Of a DNA stretch of 64,000 nucleotides, positions 1 through 8,171 are shown in pieces. The position numbers were made by a program, and so were the translations under genes. The notes beneath the pieces were generated by a model. The model had not been told where the DNA came from, did no database searches, and saw only the letters and a program-made list of their open reading frames with translations. Positions within the stretch are counted from its first letter, which is position 1; each line of letters begins with the position of its first letter. Source of the stretch: Sulfitobacter aestuariivivens. Its GTDB lineage: Bacteria; Pseudomonadota; Alphaproteobacteria; Rhodobacterales; Rhodobacteraceae. The stretch lies in the NCBI RefSeq assembly GCF_014763045.1, contig NZ_JACTAG010000004.1:29461-93460 (forward strand), read 5' to 3'.

Positions 1-44
1 CCTGACAAAGATATGATCAGAAGATGCCCTGTACCGTCAAGAGG

Positions 45-68
45 TTCTGATTGAACGACCAGTCAGAA
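45..68. promoter_or_regulatory. Operator-like inverted repeat upstream of potF (site 1)
   Basis: Inverted repeat of the form TTCTGA-N12-TCAGAA whose inner part continues the dyad imperfectly. A related element lies at 216-235 (site 2). Both begin TTCTGA(C/T)TGA(A/C)CG, so they look like two copies of one binding site ahead of the importer operon. The nearest regulator gene is the BetI-like TetR at 4520, and members of that family bind dyads of this kind. Pairing this regulator with these sites is inference. I see no gene in the rest of bases 1-395. Confidence 0.4.
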
Positions 69-215
69 GGCTCTTGAAATGCATCTGTGAAACCACACAA
101 AAACAGCGCTTTAGTCGATTCAACAGATTGGAGCGCCCGAGATTTACGCGCTCTTTGTTAAGCGGCGCATAGATCGTCGGTAGTTCTTGACTCATGCGAT
201 GGTGTCGCCTTACCG

Positions 216-235
216 TTCTGACTGACCGTTCAGAA
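216..235. promoter_or_regulatory. Operator-like inverted repeat upstream of potF (site 2)
   Basis: Inverted repeat TTCTGA-N8-TCAGAA that shares its left half and the TGA.CG core with site 1. It lies about 160 bp before the chosen potF start, where a promoter/operator could be. A weaker look-alike (TGATTGAA...TTCAGA, 6011-6030) lies before the first flavoprotein gene, which would suit joint control of the two operons. Confidence 0.4.
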
Positions 236-395
236 TGTCAATAATGGGGTGCGGGCATGGTCATCCGCAGGATCGGGGAAGAAAGCTTTTGGTGGGTGCC
301 GCTGGTACAAATCGAAATGCGTCGCGTCCATTGCGGGCTATTGGCCCGAAATACTCCCAAATAAAAGTATCACCATCAGGAAGAGGAAATACATC

Positions 396-1505
396 ATGAC
401 GAAAGTGAAAGGCCTCGCAGGGGTGTCATTCGCGGCAATGGCCGGAATGCTCATCGCCGGCGCTGCAATCGCCGAAGATCGCGTGCTCAAGGTAACAAAC
501 TGGGGCGAATACATCGGTGAAGACACCATCGCAAATTTCGAAAAAGAATTTGGCATCAAGGTCATTTATGATCCCTACGATTCAGTTGAATCGATTGATG
601 CCAAGTTGTTGGCTGGCAACAGCGGCTATGACGTGGTTGCCCATTCGGGCAGTTCCACCGCGCGGCTGATTAAGGCCGGTATCGTTGATCCGCTGGACAT
701 GTCCAAGCTTGACAATGTCAAGCACATGGATCCCGCCATCATGGAGCAGCTCGCCAGCGATTGGGATCCGGGCAACCAGCATTTTCTGCCGTATATGTGG
801 GGTACGCACGGCGTGACCTACAACGAGGAGCTGGTAAAAGAGACCTATCCGGACGCGCCGATCGGATCGATGGACATGGTCTTTGATCCCAAGCACATGG
901 AACAACTTGCCAAATGTGGCGTTTCGTTTCTGGACTCGCCCGGCGACGTGATCCCGATGGCGCTGGCCTATCTGGGCCTTGATCCAAATTCGACCAATCG
1001 GGAGGACTACGAGAAGGTGGGTGAAATGCTCGCCCAGGTGCGTCCGTACGTCAAAACCTTCGATAATTACGCCTACCAGCGCATGCCGCAGAAGGAATTC
1101 TGCGTATCCATTACCTGGGGGCCCGATGGCCTGCTGGCGATGTCCGGCGCTGAAGAAGCCAATACAGGTGTCGTGCTGGATTTCTTCCTGCCTGAGGGGC
1201 AGAACGCGGCCCAGCTTTGGATCGATGGCTGGCTCATTCCCAAAGACGCCTCAAACAAGGAAGACGCCCATCTCTTTCTGAACTACATGATGCGTCCCGA
1301 AGTCGCAGCAGATGACACAAACTTCACCTGGTATGCGACGGCCAACATCACCGCCAAGCCGATGGTGGATGAGGAAGTCAAATCGAGCCCAGCAGCTTTC
1401 CCGACCTCTGAACAGGTGGAAAAGATGTACACCGTGGCGGTACTGCCGCCAAAGGTGGAGCGTTTGCAGACACGCACGTGGACCGACTTCAAAGCTGGTA
1501 ACTGA
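396..1505 (+). CDS. Polyamine/amine ABC transporter substrate-binding protein (PotF/PotD-like)
   Basis: A periplasmic solute-binding protein of 369 residues. The open frame begins at 249, but the ATG at 396 has a GAAGAGGA-type ribosome site (about 381-388) just ahead and starts directly at a signal peptide (lysine-containing N-end, hydrophobic core, AIA|ED cleavage near residue 26). The mature part has the NWGEYIGEDTIANFEKEFGI opening typical of spermidine/putrescine-binding proteins. The next three genes encode the matching ATPase and permeases. The ligand cannot be read from sequence. Neighbouring amine-dehydrogenase homologues suggest a methylated amine or betaine rather than a plain polyamine. 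Confidence 0.9.
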   Translation: MTKVKGLAGVSFAAMAGMLIAGAAIAEDRVLKVTNWGEYIGEDTIANFEKEFGIKVIYDPYDSVESIDAKLLAGNSGYDVVAHSGSSTARLIKAGIVDPLDMSKLDNVKHMDPAIMEQLASDWDPGNQHFLPYMWGTHGVTYNEELVKETYPDAPIGSMDMVFDPKHMEQLAKCGVSFLDSPGDVIPMALAYLGLDPNSTNREDYEKVGEMLAQVRPYVKTFDNYAYQRMPQKEFCVSITWGPDGLLAMSGAEEANTGVVLDFFLPEGQNAAQLWIDGWLIPKDASNKEDAHLFLNYMMRPEVAADDTNFTWYATANITAKPMVDEEVKSSPAAFPTSEQVEKMYTVAVLPPKVERLQTRTWTDFKAGN

Positions 1506-1592
1506 TCTGGCTTGCATAAAACATCGCAGTGGCGTCCCGTGTGGATGCCACTGCATTTTCAGTCTAACACCCGATAGAAGGCGAGGCCCCAA

Positions 1593-2735
1593 TTGACCGC
1601 TTCAAACAGCGTCAGTGCGACCCCGTGGTCAGACACTGATGGGCAAAAACCACTGGTCGAACTCAGAGGTGTTACCAAGAAATTCGGCGACGTAACCGCC
1701 GTCGACAATATTGATCTGGATATCTATGCAGGCGAGCTTTTCTGCCTGCTTGGCGGATCAGGGTGTGGCAAGTCCACGCTTCTGCGGATGCTAGCAGGGT
1801 TTGAATCGCTCAATTCCGGCTCTATCAAGATCGACGGCGTCGATATGTCGGATGTCCCGGCCTATGACCGACCCACAAACATGATGTTTCAAAGCTATGC
1901 GCTTTTTCCGCATATGTCGGTGGCCAAGAACATCGCGTTTGGCCTGCAGCAGGATCGCGTCCCAAAGAACGACATTGCGGACCGGGTTCAGGACATTCTC
2001 AAGCTGGTAGAGTTACAGGATTACGGCAAACGCAAACCCTCGCAATTGTCAGGCGGACAGCGCCAGCGAGTGGCCCTTGCCCGTGCGCTGGTGAAACAGC
2101 CCAAGCTGCTGCTACTGGATGAGCCCCTTGCGGCGCTGGACAAGAAGCTGCGCAAGCACACGCAGTTCGAACTGGCCAACATTCAGGAAAAGGTCGGTGT
2201 GACTTTTGTCGTCGTAACCCATGATCAGGAAGAGGCCATGACCCTGTCATCCCGCATGGCTGTGATGGATGCAGGTCGTCTGCAACAGATTGGCACGCCG
2301 ACGGAGGTGTACGAATTCCCGGAGTCGCGTTTTGTGGCTGACTTCATCGGGTCCGCCAACATATTTGAAGGCCGCGTGACCGAAGATGGGGCGGATCACG
2401 TACGTGTACAGACTGACGTGTGCGATGTGTTCATAGATCATGGTCAATCCGTCAAGGAAGGCGGCAAGATCTGGGTCGCGCTGCGGCCTGAGAAAATTCA
2501 CATCACCAAGTCCGACACGCCCGTGACAGGCGAAAATCAGGTCAGCGGTGTGGTTGATGACATCGGCTATCTTGGTGAGACGTCGATATACAAGATTCTG
2601 CTGCCGAATGATCAGATCATTGATGTCACCGCGCCCAACCAGACCCGCCCAATGAACCGGCAGCATCTGATTACGTGGGAAGACAAGGTCAACATCAGCT
2701 GGGAACCCTCCAGCGCGATGTTGCTCACGTCATGA
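1593..2735 (+). CDS. Polyamine-type ABC transporter ATP-binding protein (PotA/PotG-like)
   Basis: The ATPase subunit of the importer, 380 residues, on the cytoplasmic face of the permease pair. Walker A is GGSGCGKST (about residues 54-62), the signature is LSGGQ (152-156), and Walker B ends in LLLLDEP (172-178) followed by the D-loop. The C-terminal third is a TOBE-type regulatory domain (WVALRPEKIHI). The start is TTG at 1593 with a GAAGGCGAGG stretch before it; no in-frame ATG lies near the N-end. The gene ends in ATGA, overlapping the first permease by 4 bases, so the two are probably translationally coupled. Confidence 0.92.
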   Translation: MTASNSVSATPWSDTDGQKPLVELRGVTKKFGDVTAVDNIDLDIYAGELFCLLGGSGCGKSTLLRMLAGFESLNSGSIKIDGVDMSDVPAYDRPTNMMFQSYALFPHMSVAKNIAFGLQQDRVPKNDIADRVQDILKLVELQDYGKRKPSQLSGGQRQRVALARALVKQPKLLLLDEPLAALDKKLRKHTQFELANIQEKVGVTFVVVTHDQEEAMTLSSRMAVMDAGRLQQIGTPTEVYEFPESRFVADFIGSANIFEGRVTEDGADHVRVQTDVCDVFIDHGQSVKEGGKIWVALRPEKIHITKSDTPVTGENQVSGVVDDIGYLGETSIYKILLPNDQIIDVTAPNQTRPMNRQHLITWEDKVNISWEPSSAMLLTS

Positions 2736-3682
2736 GCGACGCTGCTGCTCCGCCACCCGATGCAGGGTCCGGACTACCGAGACGCATCATGCGTAAGCTG
2801 AACGACAACTGGCGGCTCATTACCGTTGCCATCCCGTTTGCGTGGTTGCTGATCTTTTTCCTGGCCCCGTTCTTTATCGTCGCCAAGATCAGCCTTGCCG
2901 AACTGGCCATCGCCAGCCCACCGTTTACCCAGATGATCGAATGGGCCGATAGCGGCATCATGACCATTCGCATCGTTTTCGACAATTTCATCTATATTTT
3001 CGAGGATGATCTATACCGGAATACTTATCTGAATTCGCTCAAGATTTCAGTTACCTCGACGCTTATCTGTCTGCTTTTCGGCTATCCGATTGCCTATGCC
3101 ATCGTGCGTTCTGGCCCAGTGGCGAAACCAATCTTGCTGTTCTGCATCATCCTGCCGTTCTGGACATCGTTTCTGCTGCGGGTTTACGCGTGGATGGGGC
3201 TTTTGGCGGATCAGGGCACCATCAACAATATTCTGATAGCCATCGGTGTGATCGATGAACCGATCCGTATGCTTTATACAGAATTCGCAGTCTACATCGG
3301 TATCGTCTATACATATATGCCGTTCATGATCCTGCCGCTTTATGCCAACATGGAAAAGCTGGATGGAAGCCTGAACGAGGCCGCGGCGGATCTTGGATCG
3401 CGACCCACCAACACCTTCTTCAAGGTGACCTTGCCGCTAACCATACCGGGGATTGTGGCGGGCTGCTTGCTGGTCTTTATTCCGGCCACCGGCGAATACG
3501 TGATCCCTGACCTTCTGGGGGGAGGCAACGTCCAAATGATTGGCCGCGTTCTGTTCAATGAGTTTTCGCGCAACAGCGACTGGCCCGTCGCCGCGGCGGT
3601 TGCGATTGTCCTGCTGTTTCTGCTGGTCCTGCCGATCATGGTGTTCCAGTACTTCCAGGGCAGATCTTCGGGGCAGGGCTGA
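2732..3682 (+). CDS. ABC transporter permease, PotB/PotH family
   Basis: An inner-membrane permease of 316 residues with six predicted hydrophobic spans. It has the EAA-loop motif (EAAADLGSRPTNTFFKVTLP) that contacts the ATPase. The frame is open from 2675, but the ATG at 2732, inside the ATGA overlap with the ATPase stop, is the natural start and gives MSDAAAPP. The short proline/glycine-rich cytoplasmic N-tail before the first span is normal for PotH-type proteins. It pairs with the permease that follows. Confidence 0.92.
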   Translation: MSDAAAPPPDAGSGLPRRIMRKLNDNWRLITVAIPFAWLLIFFLAPFFIVAKISLAELAIASPPFTQMIEWADSGIMTIRIVFDNFIYIFEDDLYRNTYLNSLKISVTSTLICLLFGYPIAYAIVRSGPVAKPILLFCIILPFWTSFLLRVYAWMGLLADQGTINNILIAIGVIDEPIRMLYTEFAVYIGIVYTYMPFMILPLYANMEKLDGSLNEAAADLGSRPTNTFFKVTLPLTIPGIVAGCLLVFIPATGEYVIPDLLGGGNVQMIGRVLFNEFSRNSDWPVAAAVAIVLLFLLVLPIMVFQYFQGRSSGQG

Positions 3683-3684
3683 GT

Positions 3685-4527
3685 ATGCAGGCAAACAGAT
3701 CCCGATTTCTGACCATCATGCTGACGCTGGGGCTGGCGTTCTTTTACGTGCCGATGATCCTTTTGGTCATCTATTCGTTCAACTACTCCAAAATCGTTCC
3801 GGTTTGGGGCGGCTGGTCCCTGCGGTGGTACCGCGAACTCTTTGAATCTGCCGAGGTTTGGAGCGCGGTTACCCTGAGCCTGCAAATCGCTTTTGTAAAT
3901 GCGACCTTTGCAACCATGCTGGGTCTGTTAGCCGGGTTGGCAATGGTGCGCTTTGGTCGGTTTCGGGGGCGTACATTATTTGGTGGCATGATCGTGGCGC
4001 CTTTGGTGATGCCTGAGGTGATAACCGGCCTTTCCTTGCTGGTCTTCTTCATCTCGCTCAATCAGTTGACGGGTTGGCCCGCAGAGCGTGGGTTCACGAC
4101 AATCACCATCGCGCACATCACCTTTTCCATGGCCTATGTGGCTGTGACGATTCAGGCCCGACTGACAGGTATGGGCGAGGATCTGGAAGAAGCCGCTGCC
4201 GATCTTGGTGCGAGACCGCTCAAGGTGCTGACAGCCATCACCATTCCCCGATTGACGCCCGCGCTGATCTCTGGATGGCTGCTGGCCTTTACACTGTCGC
4301 TGGATGATCTGGTGATCGCGAGTTTCGTAACCGGGCCGGGGTCCAACACCTTGCCGATCCTGATCTTTTCGCGCATCCGAACAGGGCTTAGACCGGATAT
4401 CAACGCACTTGCGACGATCGTCATTCTGGTCATCTCTATCTGCGTGGCAATTGCGGCGATCCTGATGTTCCGGCAGCAGCGGGCTGAAATGCGTGACCAG
4501 AAAATGGCCGAAGGCGCGGATGAGTAG
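3685..4527 (+). CDS. ABC transporter permease, PotC/PotI family
   Basis: The second permease of the importer, 280 residues, six hydrophobic segments, with the EAA-loop EAAADLGARPLKVLTAITIP and then the conserved LAFTLSLDDLVIASF span seen in PotC/PotI. It starts 2 bases after the preceding stop, so the four transporter genes form one transcription unit. Its last codons overlap the start of the TetR gene, tying that regulator to the transporter mRNA. Confidence 0.92.
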   Translation: MQANRSRFLTIMLTLGLAFFYVPMILLVIYSFNYSKIVPVWGGWSLRWYRELFESAEVWSAVTLSLQIAFVNATFATMLGLLAGLAMVRFGRFRGRTLFGGMIVAPLVMPEVITGLSLLVFFISLNQLTGWPAERGFTTITIAHITFSMAYVAVTIQARLTGMGEDLEEAAADLGARPLKVLTAITIPRLTPALISGWLLAFTLSLDDLVIASFVTGPGSNTLPILIFSRIRTGLRPDINALATIVILVISICVAIAAILMFRQQRAEMRDQKMAEGADE

Positions 4528-5173
4528 TATGGACGCCAAAACCGCCCCTGCCAAAAAGCGCACCGCCCCGCGTGAGATACGCCGAAAACAACTGATCATG
4601 GCGGCGATCGATTCCATCTCGAAGCGCGGCTTTTCGGAAACCACGCTCAAGCACGTCACAGAAAAAGCGAAACTGTCGCACGGTGTGGTGAACTATCACT
4701 TCGACAGCAAAGAAGCGCTCTATGATGCGACGCTTGGCCACTTGGCAAAAGAACACCACGAAGTGTGGACACAGTATTTGGCCGAAGCCGGCCCGACGGC
4801 GGCGGAACAGCTTGACGCGATCGTCCGCGCGGACTTTGACAAGAAGATATGTACCCGCAAACGGCTTGCCGTCTGGTTCGCCTTTTGGGGTCAGGCCAAG
4901 TATCGGCCGAATTACCTCAAGATCCATAACAAGTTCGACAATGAAAGGTTCGAACTCATCCGCGAGAAGTGCGCGGTCTTGATCGAAGAAGGGGAATACC
5001 AGGATCTTGATGTCGAGCACGCGGCGCGGGTTGTGGAAGCCATGGCTGACGGGTCATGGCTGTGCTTGATGTTGTACCCCGGTCTAGCGGACCGCGAAAC
5101 GTCCCGCGATGACTGCCTGGATGTCCTGTCCCGGTACTTTCCAAGGCATTTTCCCATTGCTGGCAGCGCGTGA
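4520..5173 (+). CDS. TetR-family transcriptional regulator, BetI-like
   Basis: 217 residues from the ATG at 4520, which overlaps the permease stop. A second ATG at 4529 is a possible alternative. The N-terminal helix-turn-helix (about residues 39-62, SETTLKHVTEKAKLSHGVVNYHF) is of the BetI type, with the recognition helix ending in VNYHFDSKEAL. The C-terminal ligand-binding part is helical and less conserved. BetI controls choline/betaine genes in other bacteria. Here, as the last gene of the importer operon, it probably senses the imported compound. Candidate operators are the dyads at 45-68 and 216-235. Confidence 0.85.
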   Translation: MSSMDAKTAPAKKRTAPREIRRKQLIMAAIDSISKRGFSETTLKHVTEKAKLSHGVVNYHFDSKEALYDATLGHLAKEHHEVWTQYLAEAGPTAAEQLDAIVRADFDKKICTRKRLAVWFAFWGQAKYRPNYLKIHNKFDNERFELIREKCAVLIEEGEYQDLDVEHAARVVEAMADGSWLCLMLYPGLADRETSRDDCLDVLSRYFPRHFPIAGSA

Positions 5174-5179
5174 TGCGCA

Positions 5180-5929
5180 CTATCCGTTCTCGCGATTCAC
5201 ATCGACCTGAGCGTAATATTTTTTGATGTAGTGCGGCACCTCCCAGTGGCATTCGCACCCCTTCGGAATGAAAAAACAGTCCCCCGCAGCAACAGTGTGC
5301 ACAGTGCCGTCCGCTTCGGTGATTGTGGCGTCGCCCTCCAGGACTCGAACGAACTCATGCACAGTGAACGCTGACATGCCATAATCCGCAGCGTCGGATG
5401 CCCAAAGCCCGACTGTCATGGTGCCGGCATCATTGGTGAAAGCGACATACTCGCGTTCTGTCGGGTCACCGGGGGCAGAGCAAACAGTCAGATCAGCATC
5501 CGGATCCACGATAATCACCGCATCGTCTGACGTTTCGATCCTTGGCGTTGCTGCATTGGGATCAAAAAGCGTAATAAAGAATTTTTTGAGATAGCCGTCT
5601 TGTTTCCAGCTCATCGGAGCGCCGTTGCGGAACGCGACGCAGTCTCCGGCACCGGCTGGTGTGGCGTTGCCATCGCCGTCGATCATGGCAAAGCTGCCGT
5701 CAAGTACCCAAACGAATTCGTCGCCCGGGTAGGGTCCAAAAGCTTCCTGCATGGTGGTTGTGTCCCACACACCGACTGTGAGGCCGATTGCGGGATCCTC
5801 AAAATAAACGTGCCAATGCTGTGTCGGCAAGGGGGACTGAAAATCGGCTTGATCAAGCTCAAGCGGTGTCAGGCCGGCGCCATCAGGGCCGTCCGCTTTG
5901 AGGTGAATGAGGCGTGGGCGATCAGACAT
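5180..5929 (-). CDS. Bicupin protein (ureidoglycine aminohydrolase-type cupin domains)
   Basis: 249 residues with two repeated cupin halves. The first is around WDTTTMQEAFGPYPGDEFVWVL and the second around WASDAADYGMSAFTVHEFVRVL; each ends in a GDC(V/F) beta-strand. The second half has histidines usable as metal ligands (VHEF, CHWEVPHY). The first half has lost some of them (GDEF instead of a His-rich motif), so perhaps only one site holds metal. It runs convergent to the TetR gene (6 bp apart) and divergent from the flavoprotein operon. Role unknown; binding or processing of a nitrogenous intermediate would fit. Confidence 0.7.
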   Translation of the reverse strand: MSDRPRLIHLKADGPDGAGLTPLELDQADFQSPLPTQHWHVYFEDPAIGLTVGVWDTTTMQEAFGPYPGDEFVWVLDGSFAMIDGDGNATPAGAGDCVAFRNGAPMSWKQDGYLKKFFITLFDPNAATPRIETSDDAVIIVDPDADLTVCSAPGDPTEREYVAFTNDAGTMTVGLWASDAADYGMSAFTVHEFVRVLEGDATITEADGTVHTVAAGDCFFIPKGCECHWEVPHYIKKYYAQVDVNRENG

Positions 5930-6125
5930 GAGAGTCCTTTCAGTATAGCGGCAAACAAGGGTGATGATGCGCGGCGATTATGGACTTGACTCGTGCTTGA
6001 ATGCAACAAATGATTGAATGGCTGTTCAGATAGAGATGACGGCGTAAAATACTGATATAAATCCACTTTAAGGGACTTCTTTGGATCCTGAAAAGTCAGT
6101 TTTGTTGCAAGACAGGAGTCACCTG
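5930..6125. promoter_or_regulatory. Divergent promoter region between bicupin gene and flavoprotein operon
   Basis: A gene-free stretch of about 200 bases with starts pointing both ways. It holds TTGACT at 5986-5991, a loose match to AATGAT about 17 bases later, two TTGAATG repeats (5997-6003 and 6014-6020), and TGATTGAA...TTCAGA at 6011-6030, which resembles operator site 1 before potF at roughly two-thirds of positions. Shared control with the importer operon is an inference. The promoter elements are weak matches. Confidence 0.3.
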
Positions 6126-8168
6126 ATGCGCCGTGATCCCCGATTTGATATCCTTTTCGAGCCGGTCCGGATCGGCCCCGTCACCGCGCCAAACAGGTTC
6201 TATCAGGTGCCTCATTGCAACGGTATGGGGCATCAGTATCCGTCTTCCATGGCAGAAATGCGCGGGGTCAAGGCCGAAGGCGGCTGGGGCGTCGTGAACA
6301 CCGAAGAATGCGAGATCACGCACACCTCCGAATTGACCAGCGCGATCGAATGCCGCCTGTGGGACGACAGCGACATTCCGGTTCTTGCCAAGATGGTCGA
6401 ACGGGTCCACGCCCACGGAAGTCTGGCCGGCATTGAGCCAGCACATTTGGGTGCAGGGGCGGCGAATACCTATAGCCGCGAAATCCCCATGGGGCCGGCC
6501 GCCCGCCCGATTGACTTGCACGAACCTGTCCATGCCCGCGCGATGGACAAGGCCGACATCAAGGCATTTCGCCAGATGCATGTCGATGCTGCGATCCGGT
6601 CAAAAAAGGCAGGGTTTGATATCGTCTATGTCTATGCCGGGCATGATATGACGACGCTGATGCATTTTTTGCAGGCGGATCGAAACGATCGGTCGGACGA
6701 ATACGGCGGCAGCCTGGAAAACCGCGTGCGTTTGTTGCGCGAAGTGATTGAGGACACCAAGGACGCGATTGGCGATACCTGCGCCGTTGCCGTTCGGTTG
6801 GCGGTCGACGAGATGTTGGGCGCACGGGGCATTTCATGCGATGCAGAGGGGCGCGACATCGTCGAGATGTTGGCAGAGCTACCAGACCTTTGGGACGTCA
6901 ACGTCAGCGGCTGGGAAAACGACAGCGCAACTTCGCGATTTACAGATGAAGGGTATCAGACCGACTATGTCAGCTTTGTAAAACAGGTCACGACTAAGCC
7001 CGTCGTGGGCGTCGGCCGGTTTACGTCGCCTGATACGATGGTGTCACTGGTCAAGAATGGTGTGCTGGATCTGATCGGCGCCGCGCGCCCCTCCATCGCT
7101 GACCCGTTTCTGCCCAAGAAGATTGACGAAGGTCGGGTCGAGGACATTCGCGAATGTATAGGCTGCAATATCTGCGTTTCAGGTGACTTTCTGGGCGCGC
7201 CGATGCGCTGCACGCAGAACCCCACAATGGGGGAGGAATGGCGCAAGGGATGGCACCCCGAAAGAATTGCGCCGAAGACCGCTGATGAGACTGTGTTGAT
7301 CGTGGGCGGGGGGCCTGCGGGGTTGGAGGCCGCGCGCGCGTTGGGTCAACGCGGCTATGATGTCACCCTTGCCGAAGGAAGGGGCGTGCTTGGCGGTCGG
7401 GTGCACATCGAAAGTCAGCTGCCCGGGTTGACGCAATGGCGCAGGGTTGCGGACTATCGCGAATATCAAATCAGTCAGATGGCAAATGTCGCCGTCTATC
7501 TCAACAGCCCTCTGAGCGCGGATCAGGCGCTTGAATTTGGCGCCGACCACATCGTTTTGGCCACAGGGTCAGACTGGGACACGACCGGTATTGGGCGCAG
7601 CAACAGACGCGCGATTGATGGCCATGATGCGGGTTCGGTGCTGAGTGTCGATGCGATTTGCGCCGGGCAGAGCCCGACCGGGCCTGTGCTGATCTTTGAT
7701 GATGACTACTACTATATGGCAGGTGTGCTGGCGGAAAAATTACGCGCAGACGGCCACGACGTCACCTATGTCACGCCCACCGCCGATGTATCGCACTGGA
7801 CCCACAACACGATGGAACAGGCGCGTATCCAGACCAGGCTGATGGAAATGGGAGTGGAGATCGTACCGCTCCACAATCTGACGGGCATACGATCCGGTCA
7901 CGTTGAATTGTCGTGTGTCTATACTGATGTGGTCAAAAAGGTTGACTGCGCCTCGGTAATTCCGGTCACGATGCGCAACCCAAAGCAGGATTTGTTCTGG
8001 GCATTACGGGACCGGGCAAGTTCGCTGACGCGCATCGGGGATTGTGATGCGCCAGGCACCATTGCGGCAGCGGTCTATGCCGGCCACCGATTTGCGCGCG
8101 AACTGGGCGAACCCGAGGTGTCTGGCGTGCCGTTCAAGCGTGAATTGCCAGCACTGGCGGTGGATTGA
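6126..8168 (+). CDS. Trimethylamine dehydrogenase-family FMN/4Fe-4S flavoprotein (paralogue 1)
   Basis: 680 residues from the ATG at 6126 (GACAGGAG just before). The frame is open from 6081, but homologues begin M(R/S/A)RDPR. Domain order is that of trimethylamine dehydrogenase (TMADH): TIM-barrel FMN domain, 4Fe-4S motif CIGCNIC...RC (near residues 345-365), then two nucleotide-binding folds opening VLIVGGGPAGLEAARAL. Cys31 in VPHC aligns with TMADH Cys30, the cysteinyl-FMN attachment site. The catalytic YVY..H region is kept. TMADH Tyr60 is replaced by Glu (NTEECE), and the Trp105 position (ELWYGG in TMADH) is lost. This suggests a more polar or larger substrate than trimethylamine. Confidence 0.88.
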   Translation: MRRDPRFDILFEPVRIGPVTAPNRFYQVPHCNGMGHQYPSSMAEMRGVKAEGGWGVVNTEECEITHTSELTSAIECRLWDDSDIPVLAKMVERVHAHGSLAGIEPAHLGAGAANTYSREIPMGPAARPIDLHEPVHARAMDKADIKAFRQMHVDAAIRSKKAGFDIVYVYAGHDMTTLMHFLQADRNDRSDEYGGSLENRVRLLREVIEDTKDAIGDTCAVAVRLAVDEMLGARGISCDAEGRDIVEMLAELPDLWDVNVSGWENDSATSRFTDEGYQTDYVSFVKQVTTKPVVGVGRFTSPDTMVSLVKNGVLDLIGAARPSIADPFLPKKIDEGRVEDIRECIGCNICVSGDFLGAPMRCTQNPTMGEEWRKGWHPERIAPKTADETVLIVGGGPAGLEAARALGQRGYDVTLAEGRGVLGGRVHIESQLPGLTQWRRVADYREYQISQMANVAVYLNSPLSADQALEFGADHIVLATGSDWDTTGIGRSNRRAIDGHDAGSVLSVDAICAGQSPTGPVLIFDDDYYYMAGVLAEKLRADGHDVTYVTPTADVSHWTHNTMEQARIQTRLMEMGVEIVPLHNLTGIRSGHVELSCVYTDVVKKVDCASVIPVTMRNPKQDLFWALRDRASSLTRIGDCDAPGTIAAAVYAGHRFARELGEPEVSGVPFKRELPALAVD

Positions 8169-8171
8169 TTC

